The notes beneath the pieces were generated by a model. That model made no database searches. It was not told the origin of the DNA and worked only from the letters and a program-made list of their open reading frames with translations. From NCBI GenBank assembly GCA_016280905.1, contig JAEEHN010000011.1, positions 1 through 48,098 on the forward strand: a DNA stretch of 48,098 nucleotides, in the 5' to 3' direction. A program made the position numbers and the translations under genes. Each line of letters begins with the position of its first letter. The first letter of the stretch is position 1. This DNA comes from Candidatus Saccharimonadota bacterium. Its GTDB lineage: Bacteria; Patescibacteriota; Saccharimonadia; Saccharimonadales; Saccharimonadaceae. Below, piece by piece: positions 40,730 through 47,093 of the stretch.

Positions 40730-41632
40730 CTACTCTCCCGTTGCCCGCGCGGCAAAATTAAATTTGTTAATCGCACAATAATCAAAATTTCGATTTTCAT
40801 AATCGTTTGGCGTCGCACAAAAATTACCCGACGTTGCCACATTTATTCCACCTTGAACTGTACCCAAAACAAACGATGCTGTATAAAATAAGCTATTTAA
40901 CGCGGTACTATCTGCCGGAGCAAATACTGTCAAATCATACAAAGCCAACCCCACATCATTCGTCTTTAAAAGGTCAATCGGCTCCTCACTTACAATTTCT
41001 CCATAATCTCGTATATCAAAAATATTAGTAAAAGGCTCGCTCGTGCTTGCTGCAATACAAACCGCTCGATCATCATCCCGAACTTTGAGTAGCCTAAAAT
41101 TCTCTATCGTTTTATTGGTACTATAGACAAAGCTCGCTTGTGTTACCCCCTCAATTTTTGGATAACCCTTATCTTTTACCGTAAAGAAATATCCAGAATT
41201 CCAAATATAAGAATATGTTCCCGAGCAAAAAGCCCCTATCATCGGCACATTTTCTATTGTTTTGCCAGCACTAAGTTCAATTTTAGATGCATTCTTCTTA
41301 ATCATCACAAAATTCGCCGCACCACTGTTTTCGCAATCAGTAATAGCTTCCGTACTGTCAAACACGACGTTGCAGTCACTCGTTACTGATTTTGTTGAAG
41401 AATTTTGTATCGCCGCTCGCATATCATCTACTATATCTATCCCTACCGTATTGATTTGTTTTAAAATCAACCCTCTTCGGTACGAAGACACCGTACTATT
41501 TATCAATAATGCTATAATCAACGAAAGCGCCGCAATAAACACTAAAGATAAAGATAATTCAACCAAAGTAAAACCCCTGCGCTGTTTCAATCTAAATTTA
41601 TCTTTATTCTGCACTATTATTACTTTTTGCAT
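40730..41632 (-). CDS. Prepilin-type minor pilin
   Basis: The protein is 300 aa. RRGFTLVELSLSLVFIAALSLIIALLINSTV is a class III signal peptide: cleavage after Gly, Glu at position 5, then the assembly helix. The outer domain has four Cys. Overlaps the upstream prepilin gene by 13 nt. A role in type IV pili (twitching, adhesion to the host or DNA uptake) is inferred. Confidence 0.85.
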   Translation of the reverse strand: MQKVIIVQNKDKFRLKQRRGFTLVELSLSLVFIAALSLIIALLINSTVSSYRRGLILKQINTVGIDIVDDMRAAIQNSSTKSVTSDCNVVFDSTEAITDCENSGAANFVMIKKNASKIELSAGKTIENVPMIGAFCSGTYSYIWNSGYFFTVKDKGYPKIEGVTQASFVYSTNKTIENFRLLKVRDDDRAVCIAASTSEPFTNIFDIRDYGEIVSEEPIDLLKTNDVGLALYDLTVFAPADSTALNSLFYTASFVLGTVQGGINVATSGNFCATPNDYENRNFDYCAINKFNFAARATGE

Positions 41633-42408
41633 CTGTTATCTACACTATCCTGGTTAATTATTTCAACCCCCGAAGCATTTCTAGCATTTTCGACCAATCG
41701 AATATCTCTTCTTGTATCACTTTTTGCATTTCCTAATGGATTAATGCAAAAATCTATCTCTCTAGCCTTAAACTCGTCTAATTTACTTACTAATAGTTCT
41801 GCCTTAGCCTGCTCACTACCAGTTTTTAATGTTTCATTCACTTCTATCGTTGTATCATAAAAATAAGTATACATTGTTCCCGATCGCGGATGCCGCACAA
41901 CCAAAAGCGTACCCTTAAATAACTGATATCCATCGGCATATTCTTTAGTTGTTTGAATACCCGCCCCCCATCTCGGCGTATAATCCTGCGTAATGCCCGC
42001 AAACACATAAGACGAACCTTCTTTCACTAATACATTTACCCCTAAATTTTTTAAAGTACTAATTATATTACCAGAGCCAATGCTTCCAATCTTCCCTATC
42101 AATGTATAAGAAAAAACCCGATTTTCTCCATTAGGTATCTTATTCCCGTAAAGATCGTAAGTTTCACCAAAGGTTATTAATTTTCCATAGACCGCTTGCT
42201 CAGATCTTCCTGTACCAGTATGTTCTACATTTGCCGTCTCGGAGTATGCATTTCTCAAAAATTCTGCAAAGCTCTGCACCGAATCATTGTATCTTTGTTG
42301 AAAAATCGATCCCCTCACCCCCAACGTTACTCCAAGGAACAAAAGCGCCGTCACCGCCAAAAAAAGCAGTACCTCCACCAAAGTAAATCCGGACTTCCGA
42401 CCCTTCAT
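41620..42408 (-). CDS. Prepilin-type minor pilin
   Basis: The protein is 262 aa. KSGFTLVEVLLFLAVTALLFLGVTLGV is a class III prepilin signal. The outer domain is beta-rich with a C-terminal Cys pair (DFCIN, DNRCKK). TATAAT ends 7 nt before the ATG, directly after the stop of the FtsB-like gene, so it likely starts a leaderless pilin transcript. Confidence 0.85.
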   Translation of the reverse strand: MKGRKSGFTLVEVLLFLAVTALLFLGVTLGVRGSIFQQRYNDSVQSFAEFLRNAYSETANVEHTGTGRSEQAVYGKLITFGETYDLYGNKIPNGENRVFSYTLIGKIGSIGSGNIISTLKNLGVNVLVKEGSSYVFAGITQDYTPRWGAGIQTTKEYADGYQLFKGTLLVVRHPRSGTMYTYFYDTTIEVNETLKTGSEQAKAELLVSKLDEFKAREIDFCINPLGNAKSDTRRDIRLVENARNASGVEIINQDSVDNRCKK

Positions 42409-42429
42409 GCTATATATTATATCATAAGC

Positions 42430-42858
42430 TTAATAACTCGGGAATAAATACATTATCCATTTTTCGAAATTTGAATAAGATTTTTCCTTTGGCTCTATTC
42501 TATCTTGCCGATATTTATTTTTTGCCACTTCAGAATTATCTGGCATCACCACCATTTGTTCTCCAGGCATTTTTTTATCCAAATATTTTCGCGCCACCAA
42601 TTCTTGATATTCTTCCGTCTTATAATATTCGTTTTCCAACTCTGCCGTCTCTACCTCTATTTTAAGAAGTTCCAAAGCTTTCCTCTCTGTTGTCAACCTT
42701 TCCGAAAGCTCCCAGTTTCTTGACATCGCCACAATTGATTGATACGTCCAAGTTAAACACAAAACAATTGCCACCGCCAAAACTACATTTTCTATTGTCA
42801 AAAAATCATGTTTTAACTTGTACCTTACTTGTCTCAACTTAGTCTTTACCCCGCTCAT
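42430..42858 (-). CDS. FtsB/DivIC-like septum formation protein
   Basis: About 142 aa from MSGVKTKLRQ, 7 nt after TATAAT; the track ATG (42867) is inside the -10. One transmembrane helix (VVLAVAIVLCLTWTYQSI) is followed by a coiled coil (ELSERLTTERKALELLKIEVETAELENEYYKTEEYQELVARKYLDKKMPGE), the FtsB/DivIC layout including the YQELVARKYLxKxMPGE motif. It bridges cell-division proteins. It is divergent from tRNA-Ile. Confidence 0.82.
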   Translation of the reverse strand: MSGVKTKLRQVRYKLKHDFLTIENVVLAVAIVLCLTWTYQSIVAMSRNWELSERLTTERKALELLKIEVETAELENEYYKTEEYQELVARKYLDKKMPGEQMVVMPDNSEVAKNKYRQDRIEPKEKSYSNFEKWIMYLFPSY

Positions 42859-42899
42859 GCTTACCATTATAACATTTTGTGATAAAATAAGGTAGCGGG

Positions 42900-42976
42900 G
42901 GGGGTATAGCTCAGTTGGTCAGAGCATGCGTCTTATACACGCAGTGTCCTTGGTTCGAGTCCAAGTACCCCCACCA
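42900..42976 (+). tRNA. tRNA-Ile (anticodon UAU)
   Basis: A 77-nt cloverleaf: acceptor GGGGGTA/TACCCCC, D-stem GCTC/GAGC, anticodon stem TGCGT/ACGCA around the loop CTTATAC (anticodon TAT), T-stem CTTGG/CCAAG, encoded CCA. UAU decodes AUA directly. An extended -10 (TGATAAAAT) lies about 12 nt upstream. Confidence 0.92.
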
Positions 42977-42982
42977 GATTAT

Positions 42983-43015
42983 ATACAACTCGGCATTTTA
43001 ACCGATTTTTTAGTA
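42983..43015 (+). terminator. Terminator of tRNA-Ile (repeat block A, copy 1)
   Basis: CGG-cattttaa-CCG followed by ATTTTTTAG. The same ~33-nt block (TCGGCATTTTA.CCGATTTTT) recurs at 45353-45385 after the 368-aa gene. Confidence 0.65.
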
Positions 43016-43023
43016 GTAATTTT

Positions 43024-43132
43024 CTGTTAAGTACCTTGCAGTAATAGGTGATATAATTTCAGCATTTTTGCAACAAAAAACTGCTAAAAATGTACGCTCT
43101 ACCCCTGTTAAAATGTCTGTTAACACCCTAAA
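43024..43132 (+). repeat. ~110-bp repeat block B, copy 1
   Basis: Begins CTGTTAAGTACCTTGCA, contains GCATTTTTGCAACAAAAA...GC.AAAAA and ends CTGTTAACACCCTAAA. It aligns with 44050-44160 with the same ends and centre but many substitutions. It holds no ORF. Each copy opens and closes with CTGTTAA. Confidence 0.65.
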
Positions 43133-43143
43133 CAATCTAGTCT

Positions 43144-43183
43144 CACAAAAAAAGCACCTGCAGGCCAAACCCACGGTGCTTTT
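43144..43183 (-). terminator. Terminator of the 233-aa gene
   Basis: AAAAGCACC/GGTGCTTTT stem with a T-run on the minus strand (GGTGCTTTTTTTG), 14 nt after the stop at 43197. Confidence 0.8.
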
Positions 43184-43196
43184 CTATTCTTTTTTA

Positions 43197-43898
43197 TTAT
43201 ATTTTTTCTGGATTTGAGAACATTGTTTGAATTTTCTCTTGCACCTCGTCTATATGTAAATTATAATCACAACTTCCATGACGAGAATAATTCCAAATTA
43301 AGAGCGAGTAATCATCAAACTGTTTAATAGTTCCATTAATTTGACGTTTTGTGTCCCAAGTGCCAGGCTCTTTAGAAACATTAACTATTGCGCAAGTCTC
43401 TATATCGTCGTAATACCTTGCTTGCGCATTCTGGAGTTCATCCGATTTAAGCATAGCTGTAAAACCAATTGATGGAAGTGTATATCCAGTTTGGGCAGTA
43501 TCATAGTTTACGGCATATCCATAATTGGCCAAGTCGCTAGGAATGCTAAACTTCAAACCCCATTCCGGAACATAGAAATGTCCGTTTTCAATATAAGGAC
43601 CGCCGCTAACTTTGGCTGTATCGGTAATAGTTACGGTTGTTCCATTATTTGTTGTGGTTTCTATTTCAGGAGTTTCAATTGTGGTAATCGTGCCATCATC
43701 TTCTTTGATTTGAACCTTCAAATCAGAAATTTGACTATCTTTTTGTGTGCTTTGTATCATGCCATAGGCGCCAAACCCAATACCGCAAACCGCCACAACA
43801 CACGCAATCACAGTAGCAATTTTTAGTCCACTTCCGTTTTTTTGCTTATTTTCTACCATTGGCGCTACTGGTACACCAGTGTCTGCATTTTGTTCCAT
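43197..43898 (-). CDS. Hypothetical membrane-anchored protein (233 aa)
   Basis: A cytoplasmic N-terminus (~25 aa) is followed by a transmembrane helix (IATVIACVVAVCGIGFGAYGMI), a Thr-rich stalk (TITTIETPEIETTTNNGTTVTIT) and a globular outer domain (FYVPEWGLKFSIPSDLANYGYAVNY...) with two Cys. No family recognised. AAAGGA 6 nt before ATG, and TATAAT at 43930-43935 about 30 nt upstream, give it a normal leader. It is flanked by the two copies of repeat block B. Confidence 0.75.
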   Translation of the reverse strand: MEQNADTGVPVAPMVENKQKNGSGLKIATVIACVVAVCGIGFGAYGMIQSTQKDSQISDLKVQIKEDDGTITTIETPEIETTTNNGTTVTITDTAKVSGGPYIENGHFYVPEWGLKFSIPSDLANYGYAVNYDTAQTGYTLPSIGFTAMLKSDELQNAQARYYDDIETCAIVNVSKEPGTWDTKRQINGTIKQFDDYSLLIWNYSRHGSCDYNLHIDEVQEKIQTMFSNPEKI

Positions 43899-43967
43899 TA
43901 TATTTCCTTTCTAAAATTCTTATGTTTCCATTATAACACGACTAAGTTTTTCTTGAATACATTTCTT

Positions 43968-44010
43968 ATTAATTGTTAATACCTGCCCAATTCGCCCCCA
44001 CCAATCGGTT
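43968..44010 (+). repeat. Repeat block C, copy 1
   Basis: AATTGTTAATACCTGCCCAA-TTCGCCCCCACCAAT matches AATTGTTGATACTCACTCAATTCGCCACCATTAAT at about 45812-45850. Function unknown. Confidence 0.5.
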
Positions 44011-44049
44011 TATAAAATTATTTTTATATATTCCGCAATCTATAAATGT

Positions 44050-44160
44050 CTGTTAAATCCCTTGCAAAAATAGAGGGCTATTTTTATGCCATTTTTACGA
44101 CAAAAACACGCCAAAAAAACCATAATTTGCCTCTATAATTTCGGCTGTTAAATCCCTAAA
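44050..44160 (+). repeat. ~110-bp repeat block B, copy 2
   Basis: Begins CTGTTAAATCCCTTGCA and ends CTGTTAAATCCCTAAA, with the GCCATTTTTACGACAAAAACACGCC centre. It lies just upstream of the promoter of the 368-aa fusion gene. See copy 1 at 43024. Confidence 0.65.
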
Positions 44161-44189
44161 TTTTGTTAGGAAAATGCTATAATGATAAT

Positions 44190-45296
44190 ATGGTCGAAAT
44201 AGCAAAGCCAGTAGCAATTCCTAAGGTTAGAAAACCGGGCACGCTTCACTCTTTTTTTGCATTAAAGTTTCATGATGGAGATGAGGATAAAGCTAAAGTC
44301 AAGTCTATTGAAAAAGCTCTTAATGAGGCCGGTATAACTATTACTCTTATGGCCCGCGATGTTGAAAAATGGGGGAAGGCAAAAATCCCAAAAGATAAAA
44401 CTTTAATGACGGATTATGCTTTTCCCGCCATGCGACAATGTGATTGCAATATAATCGAATTCAGCGAGAAAGGCGTCGGGCTTGGTATTAACGCTGGATA
44501 TTGTTATGCTATTGGTAAACCAATTTTTATAATTGCTAAAACTGGTAGCGATATATCAACTACAATATCAAATCTTGCAACAAAAGTAATCTTTTATGAT
44601 TCTCCGAACGATTTAATCGAGCCATTCAGGCAAATCGTAGCAGATTTCAATGTGTTTAAAATTAATAATGAGTTAAAGAAACATATAGAAACTATGGTTT
44701 TCCCAGAATACGAAAAAAATGAACCAGCGCACAGTTTAGGCCATATAAAATACGTTATCGATAGGAGTTTTAAGTTTGCTAAAGGCGTTCCAGATATTAA
44801 TTATGATATTGTGTATGTTGTTGCCGCATATCACGATATCGGGCATCATGTCGATCCGAAAAGACACGAAATAATATCGGCAGAAATCATGCAAAAAGAT
44901 AAAAAGTTGAACGATTTTTTCTCTAAAGACGAACTAAGGATGATACGGGAAGCTATCGAAGATCATCGGGCTTCTTCAGACCATGAACCACGTAGTATTT
45001 ATGGAAAAATTGTCTCAACGGCAGATAGAAATAATAGTGTCAAGTCTTGCCTTAAACGAAGCTATTTTTATTGTAGGCGATTACATCCAGAATATAGCGA
45101 CGATGAGTTGTTTAATCGAGCCTACGAGCATCTTAAATTGAAATTTGGAGAAAATGGATACGCTAAGTTTTTCTTTAAAGATGAAGAATACGAAAAATTT
45201 CTATCCGACATCAGAAAGCTATTATCAAATAAGAAAAAATTTATAGAAACACAAAGAAAATATATCAAAAGTATAAAAACTAGAAATAATGGCTAA
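44190..45296 (+). CDS. Nucleoside 2-deoxyribosyltransferase-like/HD-domain fusion
   Basis: About 368 aa from MVEIAKPVAIPK; an extended -10 (TGCTATAAT) ends 6 nt before the ATG (leaderless), excluding the track start. Residues ~15-155 form a deoxyribosyltransferase/TIR-like Rossmann unit (LHSFFALKFHDGDEDKAKVKSIEKALNEAGI...MRQCDCNIIEFSEKGVGLGINAGYCYAIGKPIFIIA) with a candidate catalytic Glu. Residues ~175-300 form an HD phosphohydrolase (HSLGHIKYVIDRSF, VVAAYHDIGHHVD, EAIEDHRASSDHEPRSIYGKIVSTADRN). The pairing suggests sequential attack on a nucleotide or nucleoside. Salvage or defence are both possible. Confidence 0.8.
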   Translation: MVEIAKPVAIPKVRKPGTLHSFFALKFHDGDEDKAKVKSIEKALNEAGITITLMARDVEKWGKAKIPKDKTLMTDYAFPAMRQCDCNIIEFSEKGVGLGINAGYCYAIGKPIFIIAKTGSDISTTISNLATKVIFYDSPNDLIEPFRQIVADFNVFKINNELKKHIETMVFPEYEKNEPAHSLGHIKYVIDRSFKFAKGVPDINYDIVYVVAAYHDIGHHVDPKRHEIISAEIMQKDKKLNDFFSKDELRMIREAIEDHRASSDHEPRSIYGKIVSTADRNNSVKSCLKRSYFYCRRLHPEYSDDELFNRAYEHLKLKFGENGYAKFFFKDEEYEKFLSDIRKLLSNKKKFIETQRKYIKSIKTRNNG

Positions 45297-45325
45297 AATT
45301 ATTTATTTTTTTCATAAGCATCATC

Positions 45326-45357
45326 AAAACCTGATGAATTAATTCCCACCAGGTTTT
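45326..45357 (+). terminator. Terminator of the deoxyribosyltransferase-HD gene
   Basis: AAAACCTG...CAGGTTTT stem 30 nt after the stop, followed by TATAT and then repeat block A copy 2 (45353-45385), which itself is a second hairpin with ATTTTT. Confidence 0.7.
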
Positions 45358-45385
45358 ATATAAGTCGGCATTTTAGCCGATTTTT
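45353..45385 (+). repeat. Repeat block A, copy 2 (terminator-like)
   Basis: TCGGCATTTTAGCCGATTTTTAG duplicates the tRNA-Ile terminator at 42983-43015, including part of the upstream TATATA sequence. Confidence 0.65.
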
Positions 45386-45463
45386 AGTGAAAAACTTCAA
45401 AAAATACAGAGCCCACTCCATCCAAAGCGAACTCTGCTAATCTAACCGCAAAAATTAATCTAT

Positions 45464-45718
45464 TTATTTTGTATAATTACCTTGAGCATCAAAAGTGATG
45501 TCTTCTACATTACCAAATGCATTGCCATATGCCTTCGATAGACTAATAATCCAATCCACAAGTGGCCAAATACCTAAAGTCAACCAACCAAAGAGTAGTT
45601 TAACTAAACCTAGCCCGATTTGTCCTCTTAGAAAACGATCCACGCCAAGACCGCCAAATAAGAAATTGCCAACCCAGACGAAAATATGCTTGTTAATTTT
45701 TCTGGTTTGATTTGCCAT
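45464..45718 (-). CDS. TM2-domain membrane protein
   Basis: The 84-aa protein has two transmembrane helices with the TM2 signature FLFGGLGVDRFLRGQIGLGLVKLLFGWLTLGIWPLVDWIISL (GxxGxHRFYxG-like turn, then W-x-L-x-D). Function of TM2 proteins in bacteria is unclear. AAAGGAG lies before the ATG and an extended -10 (TGCTATAAT, 45749-45754) upstream. Confidence 0.9.
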   Translation of the reverse strand: MANQTRKINKHIFVWVGNFLFGGLGVDRFLRGQIGLGLVKLLFGWLTLGIWPLVDWIISLSKAYGNAFGNVEDITFDAQGNYTK

Positions 45719-45883
45719 AATGCTCCTTTATTAGTTATGATTTTATTTATTATAGCATAACTATTTAGTGATACATAGAACTAACTAAATTATTGTCAGA
45801 GATTTCTCCTTACAATTGTTGATACTCACTCAATTCGCCACCATTAATTCTACGGAATATTTATTTAAATAAATTACATTTGC

Positions 45884-45966
45884 TTCAGTATAGTAAGTTA
45901 TTTCAAAACGAGAGGAAACTTTCTTATAAAGAAGTACATAAAATCGGCTCATTTTCTCTCTTTTTT
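45884..45966 (+). ncRNA. Candidate small RNA
   Basis: A weak -10 (TATAGT) is followed by a ~50-nt element whose ends GAGAGgAAA and TTTtCTCTC pair (45910-45960) around an inner hairpin (ACTTTCTT/AAGAAGT), then six T. It has the same build as the RNA pair at 12258-12390. No protein is encoded. Confidence 0.4.
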
Positions 45967-46049
45967 ATGTATAAACTTTACGCTAGTCATTCTAACATAA
46001 CAATTTTTTAAAAAAACAAGTATTACAAAACAGCAGATACTAAACATCA

Positions 46050-46081
46050 AAAAAGTGTTGTAAATTTTACAACACTTTTTC
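46050..46081. terminator. Bidirectional terminator
   Basis: AAAAAGTGTTGTAA-att-TTACAACACTTTTT is a near-perfect palindrome with T-runs on both strands. It ends the 67-aa gene (minus). Confidence 0.85.
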
Positions 46082-46095
46082 TTAGAATACCTAAA

Positions 46096-46299
46096 TTATT
46101 TTTTCTTAAGAGTCAAGAATCCATTGCGTGGGTTCTCACAAACCATCCGGTCTGCTGGAAGATCACATGGTGTACCTTTACCACCTTTTTCGTCTTTAGT
46201 AAAGAAATAAATCGTCTGTGGTTTGCCACCGCGAAGAGTCACTTCAGATTTGTGCAAGTAGTACTTAACTCCCTTGCCGTTGGTATGTTCGTAAGCCAT
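46096..46299 (-). CDS. Conserved small protein (67 aa)
   Basis: MAYEHTNGKGVKYYLHKSEVTLRGGKPQTIYFFTKDEKGGKGTPCDLPADRMVCENPRNGFLTLKKK. Similar short proteins with TLRGGKxQTIYFF and ENPRNGF recur in Patescibacteria, to my recollection; function unknown. A consensus-like promoter (TTGACA-17-TAAGAT), AAGGAGG and a strong terminator suggest high expression. Confidence 0.8.
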   Translation of the reverse strand: MAYEHTNGKGVKYYLHKSEVTLRGGKPQTIYFFTKDEKGGKGTPCDLPADRMVCENPRNGFLTLKKK

Positions 46300-46330
46300 T
46301 GAGCTTTCCTCCTTAAGTTAATATATCCTT

Positions 46331-46359
46331 ATCTTATGACCCCGCAAGACAATTGTCAA
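46331..46359 (-). promoter_or_regulatory. Promoter of the 67-aa gene
   Basis: TTGACA (46354-46359), 17 nt, TAAGAT (46331-46336) on the minus strand, followed by AAGGAGG near the start. Confidence 0.8.
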
Positions 46360-46375
46360 GAGGTTTTTAGAGGTT

Positions 46376-47047
46376 TTAGACAAATAACAGAGATAGACGA
46401 AGTATTATCCAGATTATACCCCGAATAAAAATTACAACAATAATTATACCTGTTATTAATAACATAAAGCCCGTGAGCGTTGGCGCCCAAACTGGCGAAG
46501 CGTAATTTTTACGATATAATTCGGTTGACGGTAAACTCGCAATTACTTGATCTTGTATTTCATTCGCAGAAGGATATTTGTTTATCTCCGTCATCATGCA
46601 ATTTATGTATCTTGCGTCGTTCCAGTTCCATCCACCCGCAATTGCTTGTGGTCGGCAAACCGCCGAAGCGGCCGCATAAATATTCCCATTCGGATTGGCA
46701 TCCGAAGACAAACGCGCTTCTGCTTCTTCAAGTGCTATATTTGCCGCCCTTATATATTGATGTTCCAAATAAAATGGTCCTGTACCAAAAGTTACTCTCT
46801 GTACACCATTATCTTCTATGATGTTTATTATAATATTTGAAAAGGTAAAGTCCTTTAATTCTTGTAGAGCCATCGCTAATGTCTCATCGTCTTCAGCTTC
46901 ATCCGCCGCCAACACCGCATCCCTTAACTCCGTCATCTTAATATGATCCAATCTTAGAAGCGTCGCATCTACAAAAAGCAATGGCACTAAAAGTAACAAC
47001 AACTGCCAAGTCTTTACCTTAAATTTAAAGCGCCCACGCTTTTTCAT
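46376..47047 (-). CDS. Hypothetical two-helix membrane protein
   Basis: About 223 aa from MKKRGRFKFKVKTW; TATAAT ends 6 nt before this ATG, so the track start (47074) is rejected. An N-terminal transmembrane helix and two C-terminal helices (PTLTGFMLLITGIIIVVIFIRGIIWIILRLSLLFV) flank an outer helical domain with two Cys (AVCRPQA, INCMMTE). I do not recognise a family. Confidence 0.75.
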   Translation of the reverse strand: MKKRGRFKFKVKTWQLLLLLVPLLFVDATLLRLDHIKMTELRDAVLAADEAEDDETLAMALQELKDFTFSNIIINIIEDNGVQRVTFGTGPFYLEHQYIRAANIALEEAEARLSSDANPNGNIYAAASAVCRPQAIAGGWNWNDARYINCMMTEINKYPSANEIQDQVIASLPSTELYRKNYASPVWAPTLTGFMLLITGIIIVVIFIRGIIWIILRLSLLFV

Positions 47048-47093
47048 ATTACCATTATAACACCCACCAAACACAAATAGATAATAACCAGCC

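Larger units (their letters stand above)
45719..46095. other. Gene-free stretch between the TM2 and 67-aa genes
   Basis: It holds the TM2-gene promoter, repeat block C copy 2 (about 45812-45850), a candidate small RNA (45884-45966) and a bidirectional terminator (46050-46081). I see no credible ORF. Confidence 0.7.
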
